64,000 bases of DNA from Erythroxylum novogranatense (lineage: Eukaryota > Streptophyta > Magnoliopsida > Malpighiales > Erythroxylaceae). Below the pieces are notes generated by a model. That model had not been told where the DNA came from, did not search any database, and saw only the letters and a program-made list of their open reading frames with translations. The stretch is taken from assembly GCA_029891385.1 (NCBI GenBank), contig JAIWQS010000123.1, forward strand, positions 62,001-126,000, written 5' to 3'. The translations under genes were made by a program, and so were the position numbers. Shown in pieces: positions 1 to 13,071 of the stretch; the first letter of the stretch is position 1, and each line of letters begins with the position of its first letter.

Positions 1-75
1 TCAAATTTTCAAACTAGTACATAAATTTTTAGACGTTGCACCAAAGATAATATCATCAATATAAATTGTTTCAGC
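1..75 (-). pseudogene. Copia reverse transcriptase fragment
   Basis: Read on the minus strand, about 66 down to 1 encodes a short stretch containing YIDDIIFGAT, the catalytic YxDD box of Ty1/Copia reverse transcriptase plus the residues that usually follow it. A stop codon is met close to the window edge. It lies directly against the coiled-coil end of the Copia gag (76-917) and in a different reading frame, so the gag tail, protease, integrase and most of RT that should separate them are missing. I infer a large internal deletion. The element continues left of the window. Confidence 0.75.
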
Positions 76-917
76 TGACTGATCTCCTCATTTCTATCTG
101 TAACTACCTTTTTCTTCATATCGTCTACTTGTTTCTTCAGACAAACATTTTCTCTCTCTAACACGTGCGTGTTCTTCAAATTTTCTACAAACTTTTTCTT
201 TAATGATCTATACTGCTTAAGTATATCATGAGAATCTTCTAATAATTCTAAATATGCATCTTATAATTCTTTAAAATTAGAGGTTACCTCTTCATCACTT
301 TCTTTTTCGGCTACCAGGCAAATGTTTGCTTAAACTGATTCCTTTGAATCAGTATCAAATTCGGACGAATCCAAATCTTCCCATATTATCATCATGCTCT
401 TCTTGTTTTCTCTATTTTTCTTGGGTTTTGCTTTTCAGCAATGGACATTCAGACTTGTAGTGTCCAGTTTTATTACGTTCGTAGCAAATGATAGATGTTT
501 TCTCATTCTTGCCTTCATCTTTGCTATTCTTCTTGAAAGAAAACTCTTTGTTTCCTCTTGCTTTCTTCTTTCACATGCGTCCCATCTTCCTTGAAATAAA
601 AGATAATTCATCATCTTCTTTGCTTGAATCTTGTTCAGATTCACTGGAGTCGCCATCCTTGACTTCTTTGATCTTTAACGCTTTTGACGATGAACTTTTC
701 TTTCTTTGAATCTTGTGATTATTTTGTCCAACCTTCAATGCTATAGAATTATCCCGTCTGGGTTTATCTTTTGCATCGAGCTCTACTTGATATATCTTCA
801 AGGATCCAAACAATTCATCAAGCTTTAATACACTCAGATCCTTAGCTTCTTGTCCTGCAGTGACTTTAGGTCTCCATCTTTTCGGTAGACTTCTAAGAAT
901 CTTCCGAACATGATCTT
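76..917 (-). pseudogene. Copia gag, C-terminal part (split gene)
   Basis: Minus-strand continuation of the gag begun at 13014. From 917 downward it reads through the conserved region around ILRSLPKRW and DLSVLKLDELFGSLKIYQ, a Ser/Glu-rich linker, a retroviral zinc knuckle and then a Lys/Glu-rich coiled coil. The knuckle (444-486) is read in a different frame from the upstream part and has Arg in place of its second Cys. There is a TAA in the coiled coil at 261-263. The reading therefore needs at least one frameshift and cannot make an intact Gag. The gene is broken at 917/918 by LARD-A. Family assignment is firm; the lineage within Copia is not resolved. Confidence 0.85.
913..917. repeat. Target-site duplication ATCTT, left copy
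   Basis: ATCTT directly before the first LARD-A LTR base. The identical pentamer sits at 12511-12515 directly after the last LTR base. Removing one copy and the insert restores an uninterrupted Copia gag reading, which confirms both boundaries. Confidence 0.95.
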
Positions 918-3900
918 TGTTGGATCCCGTTACCGGAACCCAACTCTCTTGCGAAAAATCATGAAACTTAACTTGAGCGTGCACATCATCTTGAAGAGTT
1001 ATTGCATTAAACCCTAATAGCTATCAAATTTTTTTTCCATTGGACCCTTAGAAGACATTATTAATTCATCTTTATTCTCATAACATTCCAAAATTTTACT
1101 TACAAATCGTTCCATGGTGTTCTACACAACATAGTCACCCTACTAGAACTCACTTTTCACTGCTTGCGGATCGAAAAATGGAACACTTTAAATCATAATT
1201 TCAATTTGACTTCTTCATATAAATCATAGCTCTATATATCTTGTTTATTTTGAAGCAAGAATCACCTCAAAAAGAGTTCTACAACTCAAGATATCATCAA
1301 AATACCATAATGTGTTCATATCCTAAACAAGCCCTCCCATCCGACCTCTTCCTTGTTTTTATTCAAACTTTCTCAAATAAACTCCAAATGATACAAATTT
1401 TCATGGAGAGTTACCTAAATCTCTTAGGAATCCATTGTTTTAAGAATCGCTTCAATTGGAGGTCAGATGAGGGAGTTATGATCAAAAGAATTCAACATGT
1501 TCATTACCCAAAAATCAATTTGAACATACTTTGGCGCGATTGCCACAACGTTTTCCACAAATATCCAAATGCCTTCATTCTTGTGCCATTGGAAAGATAA
1601 CATCCATATATAAAACTCGTATTAGAGGCCTCAAAATGAGATTCAGCCTCAAAACTAGTCAAAAACGTAAATTACTAAAGTTGACCCGTGGCTGTCCGTT
1701 AAACGGACATGCATGTCCGTTTAACGGACACATACGGCCCAAACTGCACCAAACCATCCGAGAATGTCCGTTAAACGGACATCCATGTCCGTCTAACGGA
1801 CATGAGCAAGGGGAGGGGTCCTTTTGACCTGAGGCTGTCCGTTAAACGGACTTCCATGTCCGTTTAACGGACATACGATTTCCAAAAACCTTTTCAACCT
1901 TTTTCCAATGTTCCTTACATCCAAACTACCATCATAACCACTTATAATCTTCACATAAATACTTATTCAAATGTCTAAACTCTTCATAACAACTCAAACA
2001 TCAAAATTAATTCATCAATCTCTCAATTCTTGTCTTAAATAATATATCAATACCACAAATTCTCATCATACATCAAAACTATCATGTTCATAACATCATA
2101 TCCCTATAAAGACTTTAGCTTTTTTCCATTTCACTTCCTCTGCTAATACACCACCAATTTTTATTCATTCAAATACCAATTTGGATTTCATCAAATACTA
2201 ATTCTTCTTTTCCTTAGCATTTCAATTTCATGTAATGGCAACTCATATTCAAAAATCATCAATTCATCAACTTCAATTTGAGCAAAAACATCTCATGATT
2301 ATCGTCTTAGCATTCCTATATTTCTTGTCCATATTGCCTCACTTATATATACATATATCAATTCATATACATAGCTCATTAACTCACATGGATCACTTCT
2401 TCAATTGTATTCCAGTCCAATTTAAACTCATCCTTACTCTACCTTAATCCATACCCAATCTCACATTCAACTTTGACAATCATCCATGTACAATTTCACA
2501 TTTCATTATCCAAAACCATCACAATTCCTGTTGTTCTTTTCCATAACATCTCATTGATGGATACACATATATGTACATTTGCATATGTATCTACCCATCA
2601 TTCATGCTCAACATTCATCATAGTAACCCATATAAAATTTTACATTTCAAAACATACACAATCCCATAACATGACATTTTACAATCTTCAATGGCAACCC
2701 ATGCCACAATGCATTACCCATAACAATATTGAATATCCAATACATGCAGAACTCAATAATTCTCAAAATACATGTAAAACCTTAATTTACATCAATAATC
2801 CAAAACATAACAAAACATGCAATTCCGGAGAAAAGTCTTGACTTTCACTATGTTTTCCTGCTTATCATTTGTGAATGGGGAAAGAGAGTGGGGGTGAGCT
2901 CGAAAGCTCCGTGGGGAAACATGCTTATAATAAATAAGGAGAAAAAACCGTTCAAAAACGTTCCTTACCATGGAAAATGCTTGTTGAGTTATAAAACGCA
3001 TCATTCTTAAAATTCTTATTGAGTCGTGAAACCCATATTTCTCAAAATCCTTGTCAAATAACCAAAACTCACAAACAACACAATTCCTGCATTTTCAACT
3101 TTCTCATAAATCATGAATGCATCAACACTTATCACAATTCATAAACATATAAACACATCATAATGGTTTGGCAAGTCCACAATTCATGACGAACTACACA
3201 ATTTCATAGAATGGCCTTGTGTAGTCGTAAATTCTTGAGGAGTCTTAAAAGGAACTCCTTGCCACTTGCGGGCAGGCGGGAGAAGCCTATTCATGGTCTG
3301 CGTGCACGCGACAGTTCTTGGGTGGACTATACCTAACCCACATAACATGTAATCATGCTCTTGAAAAAATGATTGCCCCAAATGGCAAAACTCTTGGAAT
3401 TCTTGTTTTTCATAAATCATGCAAATTTTCATGAATCCTTTCATGAGCACGTAACATTCCATATGCAAGGTCATCATCAATTCTCAATTCATCATCACAA
3501 TGCATACACCAAAACATGCGGCACTATCACAAAACATTGAAAGGCAATAAATGCAACATGTATAACAATTTCTCAAATCACTTAAAACCAAGCTTTACAT
3601 TACTTGTAATATTTTCTCAAATCATTTAAACAAAGAATTTGAAATCATTTTATCATTTTGATATTTGAAAGCACATTATGGCTCATTATTCACTATAAAC
3701 ATGAAAACCCACCTTAAATCCTTGCTTATTCTTGGAAATCTAAAATCAATGGCTTCCTCCTTCTTGCCCTTGGAAAGGTCCGTAATAACCTTAACACAAA
3801 CAAAATTCCATAAATTTTCATTAAATTTGAAAAACCCCCAAATTTCCCTAATAATCACATAACTTCCATAAACCCTACTCAGGCTCTAATCTAACCCATC

Positions 3901-5025
3901 CATGGTTCATGTGGGTTAAAGAACTTCAAATCTATCTTAGAAACCCAAAACTCCAAAGGGTTTCACCATCTTCTTCTTCCTTTAACTTTCTCTCTCTAGA
4001 ACTTCACGATGAACAAACCCTAACCATTTCTCAACAAAGAAGATGAAAAGTGGAAGAACTTACCTTAGAAAGCTTGATTCCTCTCCTTGATCCACGAAAT
4101 TCCTTCACTTTTCTCTTGGTTTTCCTTCTCTTCTTCTCTTCTTTCTCTCCCTCTTCTTTTTCCTCTTCTCCTCCACGTCATCTCTCCCTCTCTTCTCTAT
4201 TTTCTCTTTTTTTTCCTCTCATTTTCGTGGATCTCATGCCTTATATACCAAGCCCACATGTCTTTTGCCCATAGTACCCTTAATGAATGGCCTTGCAACA
4301 CAAATGACTTAAGTTGTCTTCCCATTTTGCCCTTCATGCTATTTACCACCTTAATACACTTAATTCATGCCCTATGATCTTAGTCAAATTAACATGTTAA
4401 TTAAATCCCATTAACATGCTAATTAATTTCATTAACACGCTAATTAATTCCTCAAAGTCATCAAATATGACCAAGTCTCAAATATCATAAAATCATGCTT
4501 AACTTAGAACATTTTTCTAATCATCAATTTGAAGTAATTTGCTAGAACTTCCTTCTAGAGAAATGTTCCCCTATGTCTTAATTTCATAATGTCACAAAAA
4601 TCATCCAATTTGGAGTACTACATCAAAAGTTATGCTCAAAACATGTCGGACATATCATTTTATTAACACATTTTCCAGTACTTTAATTCCATCCAAAATT
4701 AACCTTCTTAAGGGCCAAATTGAAACTCGATTCCTTCATAAAAAATGTAGCCCTATTCCTCTAATTTAATCCAAATCAAAAATCATCTCATTTGAATAAC
4801 TAGGAATCAAGTTATGGCTAAAACACCGAAGCATACTCTATGAACATATTTCACTTGAAATTTCCTGTTCTTTAACTTCAACATGTCACATAAAATCCAT
4901 CTTATATCTATACCATATTTTTCATTTGAATTCCATTTCATGAATTCCTTATTTCTTTACACCTGAATGATTTCCAATAATTCACTTAACAGTTCTAATT
5001 TTCATAAAAGGTTCGGGGCCCAACA
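918..5025 (-). repeat. LARD-A 3' LTR
   Basis: 4108 bp direct repeat of 8488-12510. It carries a palindrome cluster (1693-1873), a pyrimidine-rich stretch (4100-4220; purine-rich in the element's sense), a TATA-like box on the minus strand at 4241-4247 and, about 175 bp further downstream, AAG|GTAAGT, a good 5' splice-site match. Relative to the other LTR it keeps an extra ~87 bp near 4413-4499. None of the short ORFs here has a recognisable family. Confidence 0.93.
1693..1873. repeat. Cluster of TGTCCGTTAAACGGACA palindromes
   Basis: Six near-perfect 17 bp palindromes of the form TGTCCGTTAAACGGACA, arranged as three closely spaced pairs, stand out in AT-rich LTR sequence. Variants have TTTAA or TCTAA centres. 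The same cluster recurs in the partner LTR at about 9265-9446. Function unknown; each copy could form a hairpin or bind a dimeric protein. Confidence 0.9.
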
Positions 5026-5041
5026 GCTCTCCCCCCTTAAA
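5026..5041 (-). other. LARD-A polypurine tract
   Basis: On the minus strand this reads as a run of A and G ending directly at the 3' LTR, preceded by an ATTTCGAGGACAAAATTC-type context. That context is typical of Tekay/Del-like Ty3 elements and fixes the element's orientation. Confidence 0.85.
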
Positions 5042-8000
5042 GAATTTTGTCCTCGAAATTCATACCTTAGTCCGCTGCATCCTCTTGCACTCTTTTGTTT
5101 TTTTTTCACTTTACTCCATTACTCCATTGCTTTCTTTGAAACAACCTTGAGTATCGGATTTAAACAATTCCTTTCAAATGCTTCAATACCTTATCTGTTT
5201 CTTCCATACTCTTCAAATTAATCATAATTTTATTTCCCACTTCTTGGGTCTATAACACCCATATTATACCCTACTAATCTTCTTAACATACTCACTTACA
5301 TCACATTTCGAATGTGAGACATCTTTCATCAATAGCAACACCATAACTATTCCATGTAAGCCTATTTATGTTGGACTTGAGCACACTCTTGCTCGAGCTT
5401 GGGCACACCTTGGCATGGTGGTATTCATAAACATGTACTCATGTGAGTATAAACATATAGCTCTGAGAGTATCACAGAGGAAATTTGTCTTATGCTTAAT
5501 GACTCACATTAGGGTAGTGCTAGGTGGCTGTGTGTCAATGCACTTAATTCTCATGCCTATTCTTACCCAAGTTTCATACCCTTAACATCGATCCTCCTAA
5601 TTCATTCATCTTTCTTATTTCACTTAATTCTTATCATTCGTCCATTTCTCCTGTCTATGACATCTCTAATTCTAGCCTTCAACGACTTGCAAGCCTTACT
5701 TATCATAATACAAAAATGATGACTCATTCTATTATCTAATTTCTCATACAGTGTTCAACTAAACTCCCTGGGACTGTGATTTTCGTGCTAGGGGTCAAAA
5801 AGACTGTACTTGGATCTCATGATCCTATGAACTTCAAACGATATGTCTTAAACATATTCTTGCCAGTTACGACCATCAATTCAAACCTTCACTTGTTTAC
5901 TTTGACATTTTTAGTCATTAAAAAGGTCTTTCAATATATCCCTACTAGGATGCATAACTTATGCCACAAATTTTACTTTGCTAGTAATCTCTTTACCCAA
6001 TCATCTTTATTGATTTCACATATTTCTTATTTCATTCACCATGTATCATTCTTCTCATTCGAACTCAAAATTCAGATCTGTTTTCAATCTCTTAATAAGG
6101 TTCACAATCTCTTAATCCTCAATTTGGGCTATACTTAGCCCCACATGTTAAGCTTTCTTTCGCTCTAGTTTTGGTAATCGTAATATCGAATTTATGCTTA
6201 ATGTATCTGCATATAACACTTAGCCTTACTTGGAATATCTCACTTGCACAATTATAGTCTTTTGGTATTTATGTCAATCTCCTGGGTCTTATATTTAATT
6301 CTCCCAATTCAGTGATTGTCTCTTACTTGTACGATCTGTACTTGCATATGTATATCTAAGATGTCTCTGTGCATATACTGTCTCCAAACTTTCAAAACAA
6401 TTATTACAGAAGCAGTTCTAAATTATATATCAAAATCAATTCATAGGACTTCAGTTGTCTCCATACCTATGAAATCACTTTGCTACACTGCATTGGATTT
6501 TAGCTAAATGTCTTACACAACATCAGTGCATTTCATAAAATCTTCAAATCTATATGATATAGTCCACATCAGCATAATTCTTTCAAAATTCTCTTTACTT
6601 ACATTACTCATACACTTTACACATTTTTCTTCATGTATTCAAACTATTTTTCTCCATTCCTTGAATATCTTTAATACATCATCAAATCTCTCTTGATTAG
6701 CCCTCGTGATTTCCTTAAATAACTGATTCCTCAATGAGGTACATTGCCTCACTTTCTTTTCCATTTCCCCCTATTAACTTCCTTCCTCAAATGATTTTCT
6801 CTATTTCTTGCATTTCATCAATCCTCACTTGGACTCACTATCATGTTCGCTCATCCATACCAATTTCTCCACCCATTGCAATCTATTTGCAAATTTGACT
6901 TCTTGTGATTTTAATACATTCCTCAAGTCAGATTAGTTCCTCCCAAACATATTTTCACATAACATGTATTTATATACTCCTCATACTAGCAATCAATGTC
7001 TTCTTAAATTTAGAAATCCACTCATGTGATCCTTTACATCAACCAAGATACATACTCTTTCAATAACATATTTTACCCCTCTGCTTGAATCTTTGTTAGG
7101 AAGTGTACACACTTTCGAATCATTACATATTCCTTTCCGATCAGTTCTTTCATCGATCACTCTTAATATAAACTATCTAATCTGCTTATTCTAACTTAAT
7201 AAAATTCTCTTGAAAGAGGGTTTCTTGCTACCATCATCTATGCTATTTATGCAATCTTAATCAGTCGCCTATTATCAACTATTCTTAATAGGGAAGACCA
7301 ATTTCTATCTTCCTCACAAGGTCATAATGTTCAACTCACCCAAAACCCAAGGGAATAATGAACATACTTGCTGTCGTATATGCTTGGGTAGCGTCAGCAA
7401 ATTCACCCTATTTTGTCCGCTTGCTTATCTCCACCAATTCCCTAACTCTATCTCTTACATGATTGATACTTTGGTCTTCATTAATCCTAGAAAATATTCT
7501 TCTCTTGATTCTTTGACTTTATTTCTCATTGCAATATCGTCAACAATTTTCCATCAATCTTCGCTTGATCATTGTGAGCACTTTCATGTGTCACTCTAAT
7601 TAATAGGTTTTCTTCCTCTATCAACCCTATACATATATATACCTACGTGCTTAATATACTCATAGGTGTATGATGATAGATCATCATATAGCTACTCAAA
7701 ATAACAACAATTTACTCTTCTTGGACTTCTACAAATATTACTATCATTCATCACATCTTCCCATTTCTTCACATTACATCTTACATACATTTTTTTATTC
7801 ACCATTGGTTCAAACTTATAGGTGGAAAAACATCACACAATTAATATATCAAACATGTAGCAATTTCTCAATGCATTCAAGGCACAATATGCAACAATCA
7901 TGATGCAATTTAAATTATTCATGAAGAATCATTCGGAATAATTGAAAAGATTTCTTAAATCATTCGAAAACCATGAACTTAACAATTTATAAATCATTTG

Positions 8001-8470
8001 GAAAACAATAACTTATAAACATGTTTATTTTCTTGATTTTCTTGAAAATACATTAAAGGCTCATTACTTAAATTATAAACATGAAATCCCACTTAGGTTC
8101 CGGTTTCATCTTCGGAAGACCATATGCATCTCTGTTTTCAAAACATTTCACTTGCTCACTTCAAGCTCGACATTTCCACTCACATCCTCAATTTCCCCAA
8201 ACAAGCCATGATCATACATTTTCATCGAAATCACATTCGAAGGTATACCATCGTAATGCCACACACTACATCCCCCACTACAAATACATTGAATCATTAC
8301 TTATCACCTTTGACCATGTACTATTTCTCATTTCCATGTATCCATAGCATTCTTTTTCTTATATCATGAAACAATATCACTTTGCACACTAATTCAATCG
8401 GCCTAAACTCTTAACAATTGCTTATGTGTGTAACTTATACACTTGCACCCATGTAAGATCTCAATTCCGG

Positions 8471-8487
8471 AGCTTTGATATCACAAA
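8471..8487 (-). other. LARD-A primer-binding site
   Basis: Minus strand GTGATATCAAAGCT directly after the 5' LTR resembles the canonical TGGTATCAGAGC complement of initiator tRNA-Met, with two or three mismatches. Position and orientation agree with the polypurine tract. Confidence 0.7.
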
Positions 8488-11400
8488 TGTTGGATCCCGT
8501 TACCGGAACCCAACTCTCTTGCGAAAAATCATGAAACTTAACAAGAGCGTGCACATCATCTTGAAGAGTTATTGCATTAAACCCTAATAGCCATCAAATT
8601 TTTTTTTTCCATTGGACCCTTAGAAGACATTATCAATTCATCTTTATTCTCATAACATTCCAAAATTTTACTTACAAATCGTTCCATGGTGTTCCACACA
8701 ATATAGTCACCCTACTAGAACTCACTTTTCACTGCTTGCGGACCGAAAAATGGAACACTTTAAATCATAATTTCAATTTGAATTCTTCATATAAATCATA
8801 GCTCTATATATCTTGTTTATTTTGAAGTAAGAATCACCTCAAACAGAGTTCTACAACTCAAGATATCATCAAAATACCATAATGTGTTCATATCCTAAAC
8901 AAGCCCTCCCATCCGACCTCTCCCTTGTTTTTATTCAAACATTCTCAAATAAACTCCAAATGATACAAATTTTCATGGAGAGGTACCTACATGTCCTAGG
9001 AATCCATTGTTTTAAGAATCGCTTCAATTGGAGGTCGGATGAGGGAGTTATGATCAAAATAATTCAACATGTTCATTCCCCAAAAATCAATTTGAACATA
9101 CTTTGGCGCGATTGCCATAACATTTTCTACAAAACTCCAAATGCCTTCGTTCTTGTTCCATTGGAAAGATAACATCCATATTTACAACTCATATTAGAGA
9201 CCTCAAAATGAGATTCGGCCTCAAAACTGGTCAAAAACGCAAATTACTAAAGTTGACTGGTGGCTATCCGTTAAACGGACATACATGTCCGTTTAACGGA
9301 CACATACGGCCCAAACTGCACCAAACCATCCGAGAATGTCCGTTAAACGGACATCCATGTCCATCTAACGGACATGAGCAAGGGGAGGGGTCCTTTTCAC
9401 CCGAGGATGTCCGTTAAACGGACTTCCATGTCCGTTTAACGGGCATACGATTTCCAAAAACATTTTCAACCTTTTTCCAATGTTCCTTACATCCAAACTA
9501 CCATCATAACCACTTATAATCTTCACATAAATACTTATTCAAATGTCTAAACTCTTCATAACAACTCAAACATCAAACTTAATTCATCAATCTCTCAATT
9601 CTTGTCTTAAATAATTTATCAATACCACAAATTCTCATCATACATCAAAACTATCATGTTCATAACATCATATCCCTATAAAGACTTGAGCTTTGGTCCA
9701 TTTCACTTCCTCTGCTAATACACCACCAATTTTTATTCATTCAAATACCAATTTGGAGTTCATCAAATACTAAATCTTCTTTTCCTTAGCATTTCAATTT
9801 CACGTAATGGCAACTCATATTCAAAAATCATCAATTCATCAACTTCAATTTGAGCAAAAACATCTCACGATTATCGTCTTAGCATTCCTATATTTCTTGT
9901 CCATATTCCCTCACTTATATATACATATATCAATTCATATACATAGCTCATTAACTCACATGGATCACTTCTTCAATTGTATTCCAGTCCAATTTAAACT
10001 CATCCTTACTCTACCTTAATCCATACCCAATCTCACATTCAACTTTGACAATCATCCATGTACAATTTCACATTTCATTATCCAAAACCATCACAATTCC
10101 TGTTGTTCTTTTCCATAACATCTCATTGATGGATACACATATATGTACATTTTCATATGTATCTACCCATCATTCATGCTCAGCATTCATCATAGTAACC
10201 CATATAAAATTTTACATTTCAAAACATACACAATCCCATAACATGACATTTTACAATCTTCAATGGCAACCCATGCCACAATGCATTACCCATAACAATA
10301 TTGAATATCCAATACATGCAGAACTCAATAATTCTCAAAATACATGTAAAACCTTAATTTACATCAATAATCCAAAACATAACAAAACATGCAATTCCGG
10401 AGAAAAGTTTTGACTTTTACTCTGTTTTCCAGCTTATCACCTATGAATGGGGAAAGAGAGTGGGGGTGAGCTCGAAAGCTCCGTGGGGAAACATGCTTAT
10501 AATAAATAAGGAGCAAAAACCGTTCAAAAACATTCTTTACCATGGAAAATGCTTGTTGAGTTAAAAAACCCATAATTCTTAAAATTCTTGTTGAGTCGTG
10601 AAACCCATATTTCTCAAAATCCTTGTCAAATAACCAAAACTCACAAACAACACAATTCCTGCATTTTCAACTTTCTCATAAATCATGAATGCATCAACAC
10701 TTATCACAATTCATAAACATATAAATACATCATAATGGTTTGGCAAGTCCACAATTCATGAAGAACTACACAATTCCATATAATGGCCTGTGTAGTCGTC
10801 AGAATTCTTGAGGAGTCTAAAGGAACTCCTTGCCACTCATGCAAGCAAAGCGGGAGAAGCCTATTCATGGTCAGCGTGCACGCGACATTTCTTGGGTGGA
10901 CTATACCTAACCCACATAACATGTAATCATGCTCTTGAAAAAATGATTGCCCCAAATGGCAAAACTCTTGGAATTCTTGTTTTTCATAAATCATGCAAAT
11001 TTTCATGAATCCTTTCATGAGCACGTAACATTCCATATGCAAGGTCATCATCAATTCTCAATTCATCATCACAATGCATACACCAAAACATGCGGCACTA
11101 TCACAAAACATTCAAAGGCAATAAATGCAACATGTATAACAATTTCTCAAATCACTTAAAACCAAGCTTTGCATTGCTTGTAATAATTTCTCAAATCATT
11201 TAAACAAAGAATTTGAAATCATTTTATCATTTTGATATTTGAAAGCACATTATGGCTCATTATTCACTATAAACATGAAAACCCACCTTAAATCCTTGCT
11301 TATTCTTGGAAATCCAAAATCAATGGCTTCCTCCTTCTTGCCCTTGGAAAGGTCCTTAATAACCTTAACATAAACAAAATTCCATAAATTTTCATTAAAT

Positions 11401-12510
11401 TTGAAAAACCCCCAAATTTTCCTAATAATCACATAACTTCCATAAACCCTACTCAAGCTCTAATCTAACCCATCCATGGTTCATGTGGGTTAAAGAACTT
11501 CAAATCTATCTTAGAAACCCAAAACTTCAAAGGGTTTCACCATCTTCTTCTTCCTTTAATTTTCTCTCTCTAGAACTTCACCATGAACAAATCCTAACCA
11601 TTTCTCAACAAAGAAGATGAAAAGTGGAAGAACTTACCATAGAAAGCTTGATTCCTCTCCTTGATCCACGAAATTCCTTCACTTTTCTCTTGGTTTTCCT
11701 TCTCTTCTTCTCTTCTTTCTCTCCCTCTTCTTTTTCCTCTTCTCCTCCACGACATCTCTCCCTCTCTTCTCTATTTTCTCTTTTTTTCCTCTCATTTTCG
11801 TGGATCTCATGCCTTATACACCAAGCCCACATGTCTTTTGCCCATAATACCCTTAATGAATGGCCTTGCAACACAAATGACTTAAGTTGTCTTCCCATTT
11901 TGCCCTCCATGCTATTTACCACCTTAATACACTTAATTCATGCCCTATGATCTTAGTCAAATTAACATGTTAATTAAATCCCATTAACTTAGAACATTTT
12001 TCTAATCATTAATTTGAAGGAATTTGCTAGAACTTCCTTCTTGAGAAATGTTCCCCTATGTCTTAATTTCATAATGCCATAAAAAGTATCCAATTTGGAG
12101 CACTACATCGAAAGTTATGCTCAAAACATGTCGGACATATCATTTTACTAACACATTTTCCAGTACTTTAATTCCATCCAAAATTAACCTTCTTAAGGGC
12201 CAAATTGAAACTCGATTCCTTCATAACAAATGTAGCCCTATTCCTCTAATTTAATCTAAATCAAAAATCATCTCTTTTGAATAACTAGGAATCAAGTTAT
12301 GGCTAAAACACCGAAGCATACTCTATGAACATATTTCACTTAAAATTTCCTATTCTTTAACTTCAACATGTCACATAAAATCCATCTTATATCTATACTA
12401 TATTTTTCATTTGAATTCCATTTCATGAATTCCTTATTTCTTTACACCTGAATGATTTCCAATAATTCACTTAACAGTTCTAATTTCCATAAAAGGTTCG
12501 GGGCCCAACA
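8488..12510 (-). repeat. LARD-A 5' LTR
   Basis: 4023 bp repeat of 918-5025, nearly identical over most of its length. The main difference is an ~87 bp gap near 11990. A patch around 10790-10880 differs from 3220-3310 by several short insertions, while flanking sequence is almost unchanged. A second palindrome cluster lies at about 9265-9446. Confidence 0.93.
9265..9446. repeat. Palindrome cluster in the second LARD-A LTR
   Basis: Counterpart of 1693-1873 with the same spacing. Three arms carry single substitutions, for example CTATCCG for CTGTCCG and CCATCTAACGG for CCGTCTAACGG, so this copy is somewhat more decayed. Confidence 0.85.
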
Positions 12511-12515
12511 ATCTT
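12511..12515. repeat. Target-site duplication ATCTT, right copy
   Basis: Matches 913-917 exactly and lies directly after the CCAACA end of LARD-A. Confidence 0.95.
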
Positions 12516-13014
12516 TATTATCATAGATTCTTCCAAGAGCTTTGAGTCCATTGACGATAGTTTGAAATCGTCCAAACATCTGATCGATAGACTCGTCTTC
12601 CTTCATTTTGAACAGCTCATACTGATGTTCAAGAATGCTTATCTTGGATTCTTTCAGTTGATTGGTGCCTTCATGTGCGATGGATAGATTATCCCACATC
12701 TCCTTCGTAGTGTCACATCCATGAACTTTATCGTATTCACTTCTGCTTAGGGCACAACTTAGAAAGAACTTAGCCTTTGAATTTATATGGAATCTTACTT
12801 TTTGATCAGCTGACCATCTGGTATGTGGAATGGCATTCCCTTCACCATCCATCAATGTATACTGTCCATTCTCTATAATCTCCTAAAGATCAATATGTGT
12901 AGATTCAATGAAGAGTCGCATCATGTCTTCCCAACAGTGGTAGTCTTCACCATTAAATGCAGGAGGTCTAGTGACAGAGGTGCCTTCAACTATATAAACG
13001 TGTAATTCTGCCAT
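12511..13014 (-). pseudogene. Copia gag, N-terminal part (split gene)
   Basis: Starts at the ATG 13014-13012 on the minus strand, about 44 bp beyond the primer site. It encodes the UBN2/gag core of plant Copia elements: PPAFNGEDYHCWEDMM near residues 17-32, then RWSADQKVRFHINSKAK, an EMWDNLSIAHEGT region and KEDESIDQMFGRF. There is one in-frame stop, TAG at 12883-12885, where the family normally has Trp (TGG to TAG). The reading joins exactly to 912 and below once LARD-A and one ATCTT are removed. It would give the capsid-like Gag of a virus-like particle, but is non-functional here. Confidence 0.9.
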
Positions 13015-13057
13015 GGATCTTTGTCCACACTTTGTAACGGTGGTTCTTGGACACCTA

Positions 13058-13069
13058 GCTCTGATACCA
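13058..13069 (-). other. Copia primer-binding site
   Basis: Minus strand TGGTATCAGAGC, a perfect complement to the 3' end of initiator tRNA-Met, two bases from the LTR end. It marks the 5' side of the minus-strand Copia element. Confidence 0.95.
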
Positions 13070-13071
13070 AT

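Larger units (their letters stand above)
5026..8487 (-). other. LARD-A interior, non-coding
   Basis: 3462 bp between the LTRs. All ORFs are short, mostly on the antisense strand, and match no gag, protease, RT, RNase H or integrase motif I know. Apart from the primer site and polypurine tract at its ends I see no recognisable feature. The element would need proteins in trans. Confidence 0.8.
918..12510 (-). mobile_element. LARD-A: complete large non-autonomous LTR retrotransposon
   Basis: An 11.6 kb element with LTRs of 4108 bp (918-5025) and 4023 bp (8488-12510), both starting TGTTGG and ending CCAACA, around a 3462 bp interior without coding potential. The polypurine tract reads on the minus strand next to the 918-5025 LTR and the primer site on the minus strand next to the 8488-12510 LTR, so transcription runs from high to low coordinates. 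Very long LTRs with a short non-coding interior match the LARD class (large retrotransposon derivatives). The polypurine-tract context resembles Tekay/Del-type chromoviruses. A perfect 5 bp duplication flanks it. Confidence 0.93.

Noticed and set aside
2235..2841. Two plus-strand ORFs of 70 and 122 codons in the LARD-A LTR, repeated at 9807-10413
   Set aside because: They run antisense to the element, have low-complexity His/Ile-rich composition from AT-rich DNA and match no family. Their conservation only reflects LTR duplication.
4050..4377. Ser/Phe/Leu-rich ORFs of 74-108 codons (again at 11624-11950)
   Set aside because: They come from a simple CTT/TCC pyrimidine stretch that is the purine-rich leader of the LTR in the sense direction.
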